Under the pieces are notes generated by a model. That model saw only the letters and a program-made list of their open reading frames with translations. It was not told where the DNA came from and did no database searches. Both the position numbers and the translations under genes were made by a program. Positions 1 to 10,802 of a stretch of DNA of 37,592 bases are shown here, one piece after another (position 1 is the stretch's first letter; each line of letters starts with the position of its first letter). The stretch spans positions 1 to 37,592 of the forward strand of contig CAJNOQ010001003.1 in NCBI GenBank assembly GCA_905250885.1, read 5' to 3'. Source of the stretch: Didymodactylos carnosus. Lineage: Eukaryota; Rotifera; Eurotatoria; Philodinida; Philodinidae.

Positions 1-282
1 ATTTAATTCAGAGGGGAATGATATTAATGTTGAATTATTGGATGATTGTTTAGTAGTTTTACTAAGTGAATAGGGAATAAATGCTGTTGATTTTGGTTGT
101 GTGTGAGTTTTTATTTCTTCAATCAATGTCATTGTTTGATCAATTGTTGTCGCAGCATATCGTCTGGGAGAAGAAAAAAAAAGTTGCTGCTGCTGCTGAT
201 GTTGTTGTTCATAACGTCGTTGTAAATATTCTCTTGTTGGATTTGGAAGATATGAACGAACGAAATATGTATCAGAATTCAT
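1..282 (-). CDS. 5' coding exon of a Gln/Ser/Thr-rich protein, cut by the left window edge
   Basis: The minus strand is open for 94 codons from an ATG at 282-280 to base 1. An in-frame TAG lies a few codons upstream of that ATG, so it is the first usable Met. The protein starts MNSDTYFVRSYLPNP, has a Gln/His run near residues 26-33 encoded by mixed CAA/CAT/CAG codons, and then becomes Ser/Thr/Asn-rich. Codon use (CAA, GAA, ACA, TCA, CGA, CGT) resembles the secure genes in this window. No domain, signal peptide or membrane segment is visible, and I do not recognise the family. The exon is still open at base 1, so the rest of the gene lies outside. An open frame of this length can arise by chance in DNA this AT-rich. 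The call therefore rests on composition, codon use and the in-frame start. Confidence 0.55.
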   Translation of the reverse strand, partial: MNSDTYFVRSYLPNPTREYLQRRYEQQHQQQQQLFFSSPRRYAATTIDQTMTLIEEIKTHTQPKSTAFIPYSLSKTTKQSSNNSTLISFPSELN

Positions 283-845
283 TTTCGATGTTTTGCTGTA
301 CTACAGACATACACACATCTGTTCATTGTCAAAAGTCAATGTGAAACATTTTAAGATTTTACATTTTTTGCCTTTTTTTTTTCTCCCTAACATACATCAA
401 AACACAGAAGGAGAAAGGAAATTTGATTAAAATGAAACTGTTTGCCGTTGGAACAAATTGGAAGAGAGAATATACAAATTCCATCTATGAATGAATATTC
501 TCAATAAGTTGTTGCTATTTTCTATCAACTCTCTCTCATTTTCTCTTTAAAAAAAATGATGATGAAAACTTACAAAAGAATTGTTTTTGCATATTCTAGA
601 AGCCAATTTTTGTTTCTGAATGTCTACGGGGAAGTTAATGATGCTGTTTTATACTTTTTTAACAACTCGAAGGGTATTTTGTGTGTTTTTCTTCATTCTG
701 TTTTAATTTATCTATACATATACACAGACACAAAAAAATTTTAACCTAAAGACGTGCAATTTTGTAAGAAAAAGTGCTTTTATAGTATCTTGTTTTTAAA
801 CTATAAAAAGATTTACCTTCCTAGACAAAATCCTGTGCACTTCTT
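283..845. other. Non-coding, presumed 5' flank of the left-edge gene
   Basis: AT-rich sequence with homopolymer runs. Short open frames here have no convincing protein character. It should contain the promoter and 5' UTR of the minus-strand gene ending at 282, but no specific site can be named. Confidence 0.4.
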
Positions 846-849
846 ATAT

Positions 850-1115
850 ATTTTCTGCTAGGATCCTATAGGATCGTAATATTTAAGCTTGCTGTTTTGG
901 TTTGTTTAGGATTATAATATTTTTTTAATAATCACATTTTCTTGTTAGGATTTTAGAATTCTAACAGAATCCTAGTAATCCTACAACTTTCGAGTATCTC
1001 TGATTTCATTATGATTTTATAGAATTTTGTTGGAATTCTAGGAAACCCAAGCGAAAACTTAATAGGATATTTCTAGGATCCTGTCAAGAAATTCATAGGG
1101 TATCTTACTAGGATT
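850..1115. repeat. Cluster of degenerate TAGGATCCTA-like palindromic motifs
   Basis: About ten copies of AGGAT or its complement ATCCT occur within 265 bp, in both orientations. Several are near-palindromic, such as ctaggatcctataggatc at about 860 and tctaggatcctg at about 1071. GAATTC/TTCTAG variants lie between them. The array is neither a clean tandem repeat nor a long inverted repeat. It may be a decayed foldback element built from a short motif. Confidence 0.5.
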
Positions 1116-1845
1116 CATATAGTAGACTACTTCAGCTGAAAAAAAGAAGTTTTGATTAATACTATATGTTTAAAGAGCATTGAGATCATTTTGTAAAACT
1201 ACACAAGGAAAAATACAAGAATCTTGCTTATCAACAACATACTGAAAAGAAAAAAGAAGTATCTTGCTGTTACTATTATCTTATGGACTTTTCTCCCTGT
1301 TAGATGGAATTATTTTAGTTTTTTCTTAACACCTGTCACCACATACTGAGAATAGAAAATGGTTTCTGCGAAAAATATTTCAGATAGAAATTACATCTTG
1401 CGAAAAAATGGTTTCGTAAACTTGCAACTTTTTTTTGAAAAAAATATACATAGCTCTCTCTGTGAAAGCACGTTTTAACTATATGTGCAACCTCTTATGT
1501 GATAAAGAAAATCCTTTTCTGTTATTTTTAACGTTGTTCCAGATATCTTTTAAAGAAGCTTACGAAAACAAAATCCATCAACATGTATTTTGAAAGAACA
1601 CTTCGCAGGGGAGGTTGAAGAAGATGTGTTATTCAGTGAGGGAAAGAATATTCGATATTTAAAGAGTTCAAAAATGTGAAACTTCCATTCTTTACAATTG
1701 AACCATTGTGTAAACTGTTTTAACGGGGCGCTAGTATTCTTTTCATAGTCGAAATATATCATTTTTATGGTTGATAATTTAGCCAGAATTGCTAATAATA
1801 ACAGAACTTAATACTGACACGACTACCTGTGGTCCACCAGGACTT
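1116..1845. other. AT-rich intergenic DNA
   Basis: No gene or repeat is supported. The 70-codon open frame on the minus strand (1550-1762) has no family resemblance and a length expected by chance. Confidence 0.5.
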
Positions 1846-1849
1846 CAAC

Positions 1850-2190
1850 CAGTTTGATTTTGTTGCTATACAAAGATAACACATTATCAAACTTTGTCTC
1901 TTTAGATATGCCGTAGGGACACTTAGTAGTGTACGCTGATGGCAATAGTCGATCAAATAGAATCGTTATTTATATGATTGAGTAGCTCAAAATACATGTA
2001 AACGCTTGTTGCCCATCCGGGGTCCATCTAGAGATTCATTTTAATGTTATGTATCTATAACATTAAACCGAACTTTGTCCTTTTAAATACGCCTTAGGAA
2101 CACTTAGTAAAGTACGCTAGTAACATCAGTCAATCTTATTTAGTTGTCGTTGATGTGTTGGAGCAGCTCAAAATACGTGGATAAATAGAT
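1850..2190. repeat. Two diverged tandem units of about 175 bp
   Basis: The segment around 1886-2005 recurs in diverged form around 2061-2180. Both copies share, in order, a block like aactttgtc followed by ttta, then cacttagta with agtacgct or tgtacgct, and later agctcaaaatac. The units abut the inverted repeat at 2202-2611, so both may belong to one composite element. Confidence 0.55.
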
Positions 2191-2201
2191 ATCCAACCAA
2201 T

Positions 2202-2611
2202 TTTTGGAAAAAGTTTTCTTTCGACTTTTTTCGTGCTAGCTAGATGGGAAGTGGTCAGAAAATGGCCTTGACCGAGATATGAATGTTTCAAAACACAGTA
2301 TTTGTATAAAATTATAAAAATATGGATATGGGAAATCCCTGTATTTTAAAACATTCATATCTCGGTCAAAGCTCAATAAAAAAACGAATCCTTTTGGAGG
2401 TTGTGTTAATCTAGTGGTTCCCTACTAATGGGGAAAATACAAGCTCAAATGCTTGTAATCACTTGCGCGCCTTCTTTAGATGTTCCTAGAAAACGATCAG
2501 AATATCCACCATTTTAGGTGAAAATCGGCAAACCTTTTCAGCCAAAGCTATTTTCTGACCACTTCCCATCTAGCTAGCACGAAAAAAGTCGAAAGAAAAC
2601 TTTTTCCAAAA
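2202..2611. mobile_element. Foldback element with 62-bp inverted repeats and a nested hairpin
   Basis: Bases 2202-2263 (including gctagctagatgggaagtgg) recur as an apparently exact reverse complement at 2550-2611. Inside, 2268-2288 (ttgaccgagatatgaatg) pairs with the reverse complement at about 2349-2371, giving a nested hairpin. No transposase frame is seen. This is the architecture of a non-autonomous MITE or foldback element. Clear target-site duplications were not found. Confidence 0.75.
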
Positions 2612-2639
2612 GTAGTTGAATACCCATGGATTTGCCCAA

Positions 2640-4550
2640 TGGTAAATATGTGGCACGTGTTTTGAAACGCTTTGTAAATAGAGAATGATAAGAACATGAA
2701 AGAAGAGCAGATAAATAAAATTCAAATTTAATTGCTTTTGTGTTTGTTCTTTTTACTGTCAAGACTCCTCGAGAGCCTTCACAGTTACATTATAAAATAG
2801 TAATAGTTTCAGGTATTATCCCTGTTTTATCAGCCTGGGGTCCCCACAGATCCCAAATGGACAATAAGTGGTTGTCCTTAAGGTGGTCGTGGCAGGGTTA
2901 AGAAAAGAAAGGTGAGAAAGAGTGATCTGTTTTATATATATATATATACACTAAAAGTATTTACTAAATGCATTAAGCACTGCTGTGAAAGAACTGGCGA
3001 ACTTTAACATTTGATGCAACGACTGCATTACGTAGCTGGTCGTATTTCAATGGACTGGTTCTGCAATGATGAGGAACGATTTTCAGTCCTCAGCGGAAAT
3101 CCATCCCTTACAGGAAAAAAAGAGTCCTCTGCGGAGTAATCTGTGGTATATTCTCATCTACTTCTATTATCCAGCTTCACCAAACTCCCATGAGGCATGA
3201 AGCAACTGTCTCTTGACATTTACTGTAGACAAATGCTGTTGCGTCATTTTTGCTGTTTATATGAAGCACTGTTTTTTATCTTTGTAATGTTGTTTTAAAA
3301 ACATTCACCAAACCAGATCATGTCCATACTGGAAAATTTAATGAAGCTTTAAAGAATCTAATCAATCTCCTATACTGGCTCATTTATCCGATCACATAAA
3401 CATACTCCATTTACGAAAGGTCTTTCATACGGAGGCTCCATCCTCAACGATAGCCGCACTATTTAAATACATAGTTCGGATGTAAACTCAAAAAGTTTAG
3501 CAACTAACATAAGTTTATTAATGAAAAAGAGTATTCTAATTTGATGTACACCGCAAGCTATGTCTAGAGAACTATAAGTAGTATTCCTAAGTGAAGAGAG
3601 GCTTCTAAAACTAGAAGAAAATGTGATCGGACAGATTATGCTGTTTTCATTAAGAAATATGCCTTATATATTAGATATATGATAATTTGAAAGAACGATT
3701 GCAAACACTTACACACATTCGACATATGCGCATCAAAATCTCCTAGTTTAATCTGGTATTTCGAAACCAATTCGATCTCTCATTACTATTTCTTCGCATG
3801 ATCATCATTTCTTGAAATCTTTGTCGACGTCCGACTTATGGTTACCGAGATACGTTTCTGACCCGGGGGTCTAAACTGCCCTTTTAGTCAGTCGACTTTA
3901 TATCTTTTTAGAGAACAGTAGAGCTTTGTCTCTTTACAGTGAGACAGCTCCTTGTACATCATCAATTGTATGGAGCTTTCCAGTTTAATAGTGATCAAAT
4001 GACGTGGGATAATATAAACTATTCATGTTCAAATGTACTGGAATTATCCGATCAAGAGGTAAAAAATTAATTGCACTATACTATTTTTGTAAAGATTACA
4101 TCTATTTCAAATAGCGAAGAGGTATGTATGTCGTATTCAAATATTTTCTTAACCAACACTTCATACTTTGTTTGTCTTTACTTCATTTGGCACACTATGT
4201 AGTTTCTTCTACTTTTTATCAATAAAAAAACTGATTTATTTTCAATTGTCATTCGTTATATGTTTATATAAGATCAATGTTAAAAAAATGTTAAAATATC
4301 GTTTTTGATCATGTTTCCAAATAACTACAGTTATTTGAATGACACAATTTACACAACACGTTTTTGTACTAATTGCTAAGCGAGTATTGAAATTGTTATA
4401 TTAATATTAGCATCAGTTCACGGTGTCCCAAACAGTTATAATGTCTCTTATGCGTTTCACAACTTTAAAAGTGTCTTTAATTAACTATTAGAAAAACATT
4501 TATGAGACAATTCCCTTTATCAACAGATAGAAATAGTGGTAAAAAATGGT
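2640..4550. other. Intergenic DNA, including the presumed 3' flank of the disordered-protein gene
   Basis: No coding region is supported. A short (TA)n run lies near 2935-2950. A minus-strand AATAAA at 4240-4235 is a possible poly(A) signal for the gene ending at 4551, but about 310 bp of 3' UTR would be needed. Nothing else stands out. Confidence 0.4.
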
Positions 4551-6700
4551 TCAGCTATATATCATGAAACTAAATCAAGTCAATATTTGATAATAGACTT
4601 AACAAGATGGTCAAGAAATGAATTCATAGTTGACCTTACCCATCAGTCGGCGTATTTGATGCACTTCTACTCCGTTTTTTAACTTGTTCGTTTCGTCTAC
4701 ATTTACTATTTACTAAGACGCTATTTGAACGAACTATTGCACTTGTCGAGTTTTGTACTTGCAGCTTGTTTATATCGATTGTTGTTGTGACAGTTTTAAC
4801 GCTGTTTTGTGATGGCATTGTAATTTTCAACCGATTATTGTCATTATTATTATTATTACTGGTGTTATTACGGTCCATGATTGTCGTCAGTTGAATTACA
4901 TTATTTAAGCTTTTTCCGGGAAGTGACAATGAACGAACATTTATTGTTTGCTGTGGTGTTTTGAAATCATTCATTTTCACAAAATCCCGTCTATTCATTA
5001 CCTAAACAACATTTGTATATTATTTGCAATACAGCGCTGGGGGGAAACTGTTTTACCCTTGTAATGATTGCTCGTTGTTGATCGAAATTGCCCGCTGATT
5101 TTACAATATTCTCCGCCATCGTTTGCTGAGTAGGTACGTTTTCTTGAACAAGCTCTTTACTGGAATTGTTACTGATTGGTAACGGAACAGTAGTGCTAGT
5201 CTGAAGTCAGAAGATACATCGGATATACGCATACCAATCAAATGGACTTTTTTCAGTAAAATACCTGTACTCTGATGGTCTCAACAACTTCTTGTTTAAT
5301 TTGTGTTTTTGAACTATCTGCAACTGGTTTTATCAAAGTCGTTATCACACCATCATCGACAGATAATGATGTCGGCTGATTTTTCGTTTTATCATCTTTG
5401 TTATGAGTGAACAAAATGCTTCTATCACCCTTGAATGGTGTATCAATTTTAGTCAAATTCAAAAAATTTATTTTTGGTGTGAACAGTTTTGTGGCTGATA
5501 AGCGAGCATTTTGTTGAAATTTAGTAGCGAGCGCTGTCTTCCAACTCTGATTAATTGCAACAGATTGTTGTTGTGTCTGTTGCTGTTGTTCGTGAGAAAC
5601 AGACAACGAAGATGGAGAAGAGTTTGTACTTCTTGAGGCAGTCGTTGCACTATTACGATATTCTCGTCGTTGATGACGTACAAAATCGTTGATGGTTGTT
5701 GATTTATTTAACGGACCTCGCCGTGTATTCAGAGAGAAAAAAACGGAATTTGACAAAGAAATAACCTTGTCAATCTAAATAGTAATAGAATAAACATAAC
5801 ACGTGGCGATAATTTTATCGACTCACATTAGAAACATTCGATTTGGGTGCCATCATACGCTGCCTTTCTAGACTCGCTGACAGACTTCGCCTTGGTGTCG
5901 GTATCACTAACTCCGCCCAGCGATTAAGATCAAGAGCAGCCATATTATTATCCAGGACAGTTGAAGTTGAACCTGTTGATTCATCACGCGGTGTTGTCCG
6001 TTGTGAGAATGCCGGTTGTCCATTTATAACAGTGACATTGCAGGTGTTCGCGTTATTGTCAGTATTATACACATTGTTCTGTTTTCTACTATTGACTCTT
6101 GCTATTGCGTTATTTTGATCCCATGGAACTGCTTCACTTGTTGTCGTGGTGATGCTTACTATCGACGATGCTGAATCTTTGTTCGAGTCGTCAGAGGGTG
6201 GCGGCACAGTACCCTTTTGTTCAACTACCACTTTTGGACGAAAAAATGGATTGGAATAATATGGATTGTTTCGTGAGATATTACTAGTTTGGTCATTTAG
6301 CTGACCGAGGTTAAATGGTGTCTGTTGACGATATACTTTTGGCACCGTTGTATCATCCAGGGATTGGTCATCTGCGATATAAATAGAAAAAATGCAGAAC
6401 TATAAAAGAAACGCATTCTGTTGTACTACAGACACCTTTGGACAGTGCTCTACTAAGAGTATTTTGTTTAAAATCGGCATGTTTGAGATGATTGGTTGTT
6501 GTTAAAGAAATCGGAGTAGATATAGCTTGATTTGGAAATCTATTTTGAATATGACTGGCTGTTTCAGCCCTTGTTGCAGATAAAACATTATTATTGTGAT
6601 TATTTTTATCTTGAGCTTGCCGTTGATCTAGTGTGGGATAAAGAACAACTCGTTTTGCTGGTTCACGTTCGACAAAAATTACACCATTTCTTTTCATCAT
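4551..6700 (-). CDS. Six-exon gene for an Asn/Gln/Ser/Thr-rich, probably disordered protein of unknown function
   Basis: Proposed exons are 6700-6436, 6371-5827, 5774-5265, 5200-5057, 5001-4640 and 4569-4551. All introns are GT-AG and 52-70 bp long, with strong donors (GTGAGT at 5826, GTAAGG at 4639). The joined frame is 1845 bp, exactly 615 codons. Frames match across every junction, which is the main evidence that the gene is real. The last exon would add only six residues. If that intron is not removed, the protein ends at TAA 4638-4636, giving 609 residues. The protein lacks a recognisable domain. It has Gln runs in exon 3, an Asn run in exon 5, a WAELVIPTPRRSLSASLERQ segment in exon 2 and a basic KKRSRSAS stretch near the C-terminus that could act in nuclear targeting (inference). 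The ATG at 6700 is the first in frame, but the frame stays open 17 codons upstream, so an upstream exon is possible. Confidence 0.8.
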
Positions 6701-6925
6701 TCCAGGATGACAGCAAGCTTTTGACGGGGTGGTGGAATTTTTTTGTGATACTCAAATGATCATACGTACGATCATCGATCATTATTGTTTAAGAAACCCC
6801 TATCAAATTCATAAACATGTCTGGAAGTTAAGAAGTTGAAAACAAAGTTTTAATATTTTTCTAATGCCTAAAAAATTAAACACTACTAGCTACGTATTTA
6901 TATGCTTTAATGAACAAGAAGTATT

Positions 6926-7078
6926 CTAATCTGATTTTAATCTTTCCAAAGCTTCGATTAGTGCTTTCAATTTTTCAGAACTCTCAACAGTTGTCTGAGT
7001 CATCATAAATGTCTGAGCATGTGCGACAGAGACCATTAACGTGTGTGTTGCTATAGTATCAGTACATTCGTGCTCTCT
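6926..7078 (-). CDS. Possible 3'-terminal exon of an unidentified gene
   Basis: Starting after a possible AG acceptor (7080-7079), the minus strand is open for 50 codons to TAG 6928-6926. The tail looks like an amphipathic helix (VESSEKLKALIEALERLKSD). An in-frame TAA just upstream of the acceptor means earlier coding would have to come from spliced exons, and I could not trace them. A nearby frame at about 7245-7150 (starting LQRKRKAFSTKTEE) might be related. It lies about 230 bp upstream of the start of the next gene on the same strand and ends in its own stop, so it is not a 5' exon of that gene. Length alone is compatible with chance. The composition is what makes it worth keeping. Confidence 0.3.
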   Translation of the reverse strand, partial: REHECTDTIATHTLMVSVAHAQTFMMTQTTVESSEKLKALIEALERLKSD

Positions 7079-7089
7079 CTTGTTTTACC

Positions 7090-8700
7090 CGATAACAGAA
7101 AATTGTTCTGCTGTTTAGCTCTTATGTTCTATCCAAAGAAATGTGTATGAGTTTTTGATCATTTTCAGAAATCTCTCAATCTGACTAATGCCTCCTGTTT
7201 TGGCGCCCTCTCTTCTGTTTTTGTCGAAAACGCTTTTCTTTTTCGTTGTAGACTACTGATATCAAGTATACCTAACAGTATTGTTACCGAATACTAGCCA
7301 CCTTTGGGTTGTCTTCCCTTAGCCGAAAATAACAGCTGATAATAGCGGCTACGAGAAGGATTAGTAAAAAATTTGCCGAAAATAAGAAAAAGTGCACATA
7401 GGAGGAATAATATATGACTGATAGAAAATAAATATACTGTCAGAAAAGAATATACTCTAAATATGTAAAGAACACGTAACACTTCAAATATGCCAAACTT
7501 GCATTGGAGCATGGTTAGAACACACTTCATCCGCCAAGGACGCCGCGACAACAGGAGCAGGAAGGGGGATCCCCCACCCTACTTTTATAAAGTTTTTACT
7601 CCCAAATTCGAAAATTTATTGCTCTGGAAATGAGATAAACAATTACCACCACCTAGTGTATGCTACTAACGATAACAGCATGTGGAAACGAAGAGGAAAA
7701 GCTTCTGAGCTCGGATTTAGTGCTGCATAATGAGCAATCGTTGATTACTCATTATAAATACTCTCGATTTAAGAGTAAACATCAACATATTTTCTTTTCT
7801 TCGTTTACAAGAAAATCTGCTACGACTTGCATTTTGAAAGCATTGCATTCTTCTTGCTCTCTTTCACTAACTAGCTACCAACTCCCGCGGTATAAACGCT
7901 TGACTCTTCGGAACAAAAGACCTTGTCCACTGAGTTTACTTCCAAAGTCAAAATTTGAGGCTCAGATTTTCAATCAATTCTTCAGATCATGATGATGAAT
8001 TAGTACGTTTTACTCTTAAATTTAAAGAAGTTTATGCTATATCTCAGACATAAACTGCGGCTTAATGAAAACAACTAAAACCAGGAAAGCGTATTCGAAA
8101 AAGCACAGTAACAGATTTCAGAATAATTTAGTTGTTTTTCACAGTTAAGTGTCTGTGAGTTAGAATAGAAATCAGTTCAGAAAATGAAAAATATGTTTAG
8201 TTTTATTGCAGAAACTATAGCAAAAAACTTGAGCGCACGAAGTTTTTGCAACTAAAATGTTTTGTATGTCAAAACTTACGTACTATTAGACAAATCAGAT
8301 ATTTACTCTCATTTTGAAATTTTTCGATTTACTTCTAAATCGGAGGACCCCCTCCCTGTTTCTTGTACTTCTCGGCGTCCCTGTCACCCGCATTCGTTAT
8401 ACATTTATAAAGTTTATTCTTTTTTGAGAGTGTAGCGAAATTAAAGATGTAGAAAGTGTTTTTACGTAGAACTCAACCAAATTAAAGATAAATGGACACT
8501 TCTTACATCCTCAGTCATTAATAGTACGAATCAGTTAATACTTAGTAGTTAGTAGTACTCTAAATCAATGAATTTTTTTCCAAAGAAGTGTTTCGTTCAG
8601 ATTTTTAAGTGATCATTTTTACATACAGAAAAATGCTCATGATCTAGCTGTTCACTCTTGCCATAACCATTGGCTCATATTAAAATATTTTCAGAAACTA
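7090..8700. other. Intergenic DNA without supported genes
   Basis: Two open frames (7294-7551 minus, 7660-7992 plus) have no family resemblance and look fortuitous. GC-richer patches near 7545-7580 and 8340-8390 differ from the surroundings and may be remnants of inserted DNA, but no boundaries were found. Confidence 0.4.
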
Positions 8701-8713
8701 TTTTATTAAATAA

Positions 8714-8779
8714 TTATGAACCAGCATAATTTGGACGTACATAACGTTCGCCTGATAAATTACCTAATTGAATATTAAT
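8714..8779 (-). CDS. Possible terminal coding exon fragment
   Basis: On the minus strand a stretch ending NLSGERYVRPNYAGS runs to TAA 8716-8714. AATAAA follows within a few bases (8707-8702), and an AT-rich, intron-like acceptor (ending CAATTAG) precedes it. Codon use resembles the secure genes. The fragment is short, no upstream exon was found, and I do not recognise the family. It could be the tail of a decayed or retrocopied gene, or chance. Confidence 0.25.
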   Translation of the reverse strand: MNIQLGNLSGERYVRPNYAGS

Positions 8780-9266
8780 AATATTAACTATATCATCGTC
8801 ATCAGATCAATTTACATGTACTACCCCCACCCCACGAAGCACTTTTATAGAGTATCACTAGCTTTTTGCGATAAAGAAAACGTTTTACTACAAACCTTCA
8901 AAAATTAGTAACCTCCTAAGGTCTTTGGATCGTATTCAGATAATCGTATGAAACGAGTTTTAGTTTTTCGAAAATCACAAGTTCTCGATTTCTCCAAACT
9001 ATAGTTACTTTTATTGTCGCCTTAGCAGAATAATAGCGAAGCCACGAAGGACTCTTTGGTACTTTTCTCGAACAGGTTTGCTGCAAAATTCCATTGGCTC
9101 CCATTTCCAGCAAAATTTATAAAAGAAATTTGTTTGCTTTCATCCATGCATAAAAATCTTCAACATGATTACTATACGTTCTGGATAAAAAACTCAATAG
9201 AATGTAATAGTTCTTAATAAAGTATATCAGTATTTAATTATGCGGATGTCAATGGTTATAAATTAT

Positions 9267-9584
9267 GCATATCACCGGATCTAAAAATTTTAAAAGTTTG
9301 TTCGGTCAAAACCGATTGCAGATTCGTCTTCCCCATGGTTGATTATGTGGTACGTGACGACTTCTGGATCGGGATACTTTAGAAAAAATTTTCGATATCG
9401 TTTTGCCTTTGATCACATACGGTAACTTTCTGAAAAATTTTTTGAGCAAGACTATGAGAAAATTTTTTTTAAAGTACCCTGATCCAAAGGTTATCGCGTA
9501 ACACATAATCAACCACGGAGAAGATGAATCTGCAATCGGTTTTGACCGAACAAGCTTTTAAAATTTTTTGATCCAGTGATATGC
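9267..9584. mobile_element. 318-bp MITE-like foldback element
   Basis: The left arm (about 9267-9380, beginning gcatatcaccggatc) matches the reverse complement of the right arm (about 9471-9584, ending gatccagtgatatgc). By eye the arms agree at about 87% of roughly 114 positions, leaving about 90 bp between them. The 68-codon minus-strand open frame inside simply reads through the arms. No target duplication is obvious. Confidence 0.85.
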
Positions 9585-10802
9585 GTTTCCACGCTCGTTA
9601 CATTATCTGTTTAATTAGTTCTATAAACACGTCTCAGCTGATTAAATCAACATCAGAGAGACGAGCTACAGTTCAGTCATCAATATCTAATATCAGGCAG
9701 CGATAGTGTATTTCCATTTACTGCAGGAGCACTAGAACAAATAAGGTAACTTATAATTCGAATTTGACATAGCAAGAAGATTTATAACTGTTAGAAAAAC
9801 AAAATAGAATGCCATTTTTATGAAAAACTATGATGATTATATACTGTTATTTTCTCAATCCTTTCCTAGCACTTCTTCTCGCATTTTTTGGCAAGATTTT
9901 GGCTCAAGAAGTTTAACTTTGATCAGATTTGTTCAAATTCGAATAATAATTTCTTACAGTATGTCGATAGTAATATAAAGTAAATAAATAAAAGTGGCAG
10001 GAGTTTGGAGAAATCATTTTCACGATGACTTTTCATGTCATAGTCTCTATATCAAATCTTCGAACAATATAATGTATAATATATAATTCCTGTAATCAGT
10101 ATGATAAAAGATTATAACAGATGGCGCAGAAATAATGACACACTTTTATTCTCTTTTTTCAGGCGCTTAACCGAGTTTCTAAGGCTTATTCGATAGAGAA
10201 TTTTCTGCTCTACAAAATCCATTACCTTCTTTCATTACATATTATTTCATTATCTAGAAAAAATAGTGTAGAACAAGGACACAAAACTGCGCTGAAAAAA
10301 ACAAGTACCCTGAAATACTTGTTTTTTACAGTGTGCGACGGAAGGAACAGATTATACTTTTTTTGTACTCTACATAATTGATTATTTAATAATGTTTCTG
10401 TAAGCTATTTATCACAAGTACTTTGAATAAAGAAATCGTCTTCATTTAATTAATTCACGTTGAAAATGACATTTTTCCTAACATTCAGTCACAGCAGATG
10501 GTCATAAGATGATGGGATTATTTGTGTACCTACTTTGGCCTGTATACCTTAAGAAACGTACATTTTCTGTGAACTCTTTCTAATAATCAAAACCCTGTTC
10601 AAAACCAGTAACAATTACAACCAGCTAAGGGTTCAACATGCAAACCCATATAAAACAAATATGCGCCAAATAGTTCATTCTGTTCATCCTATATAATGCT
10701 GCATGCAGTCTTTTATATTTATGTTTTATGGTTTCATACGTGACGGGAAGCTGTCTATGATACATTATAACTCATCCACAGATTTAGCTACTACTGATAC
10801 TC
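9585..10802. other. AT-rich intergenic DNA
   Basis: No gene is supported. A plus-strand open stretch at about 9651-9747, flanked by possible splice signals, is too short to call. Confidence 0.4.

Noticed and set aside
5843..6118. Plus-strand open frame opposite exon 2 of the disordered-protein gene
   Set aside because: It is the antisense shadow of a well-supported spliced exon.
9651..9747. Possible plus-strand internal exon between ATCAG and GGTAACT
   Set aside because: About 32 codons with no partner exons; short open stretches next to AG/GT are common by chance.
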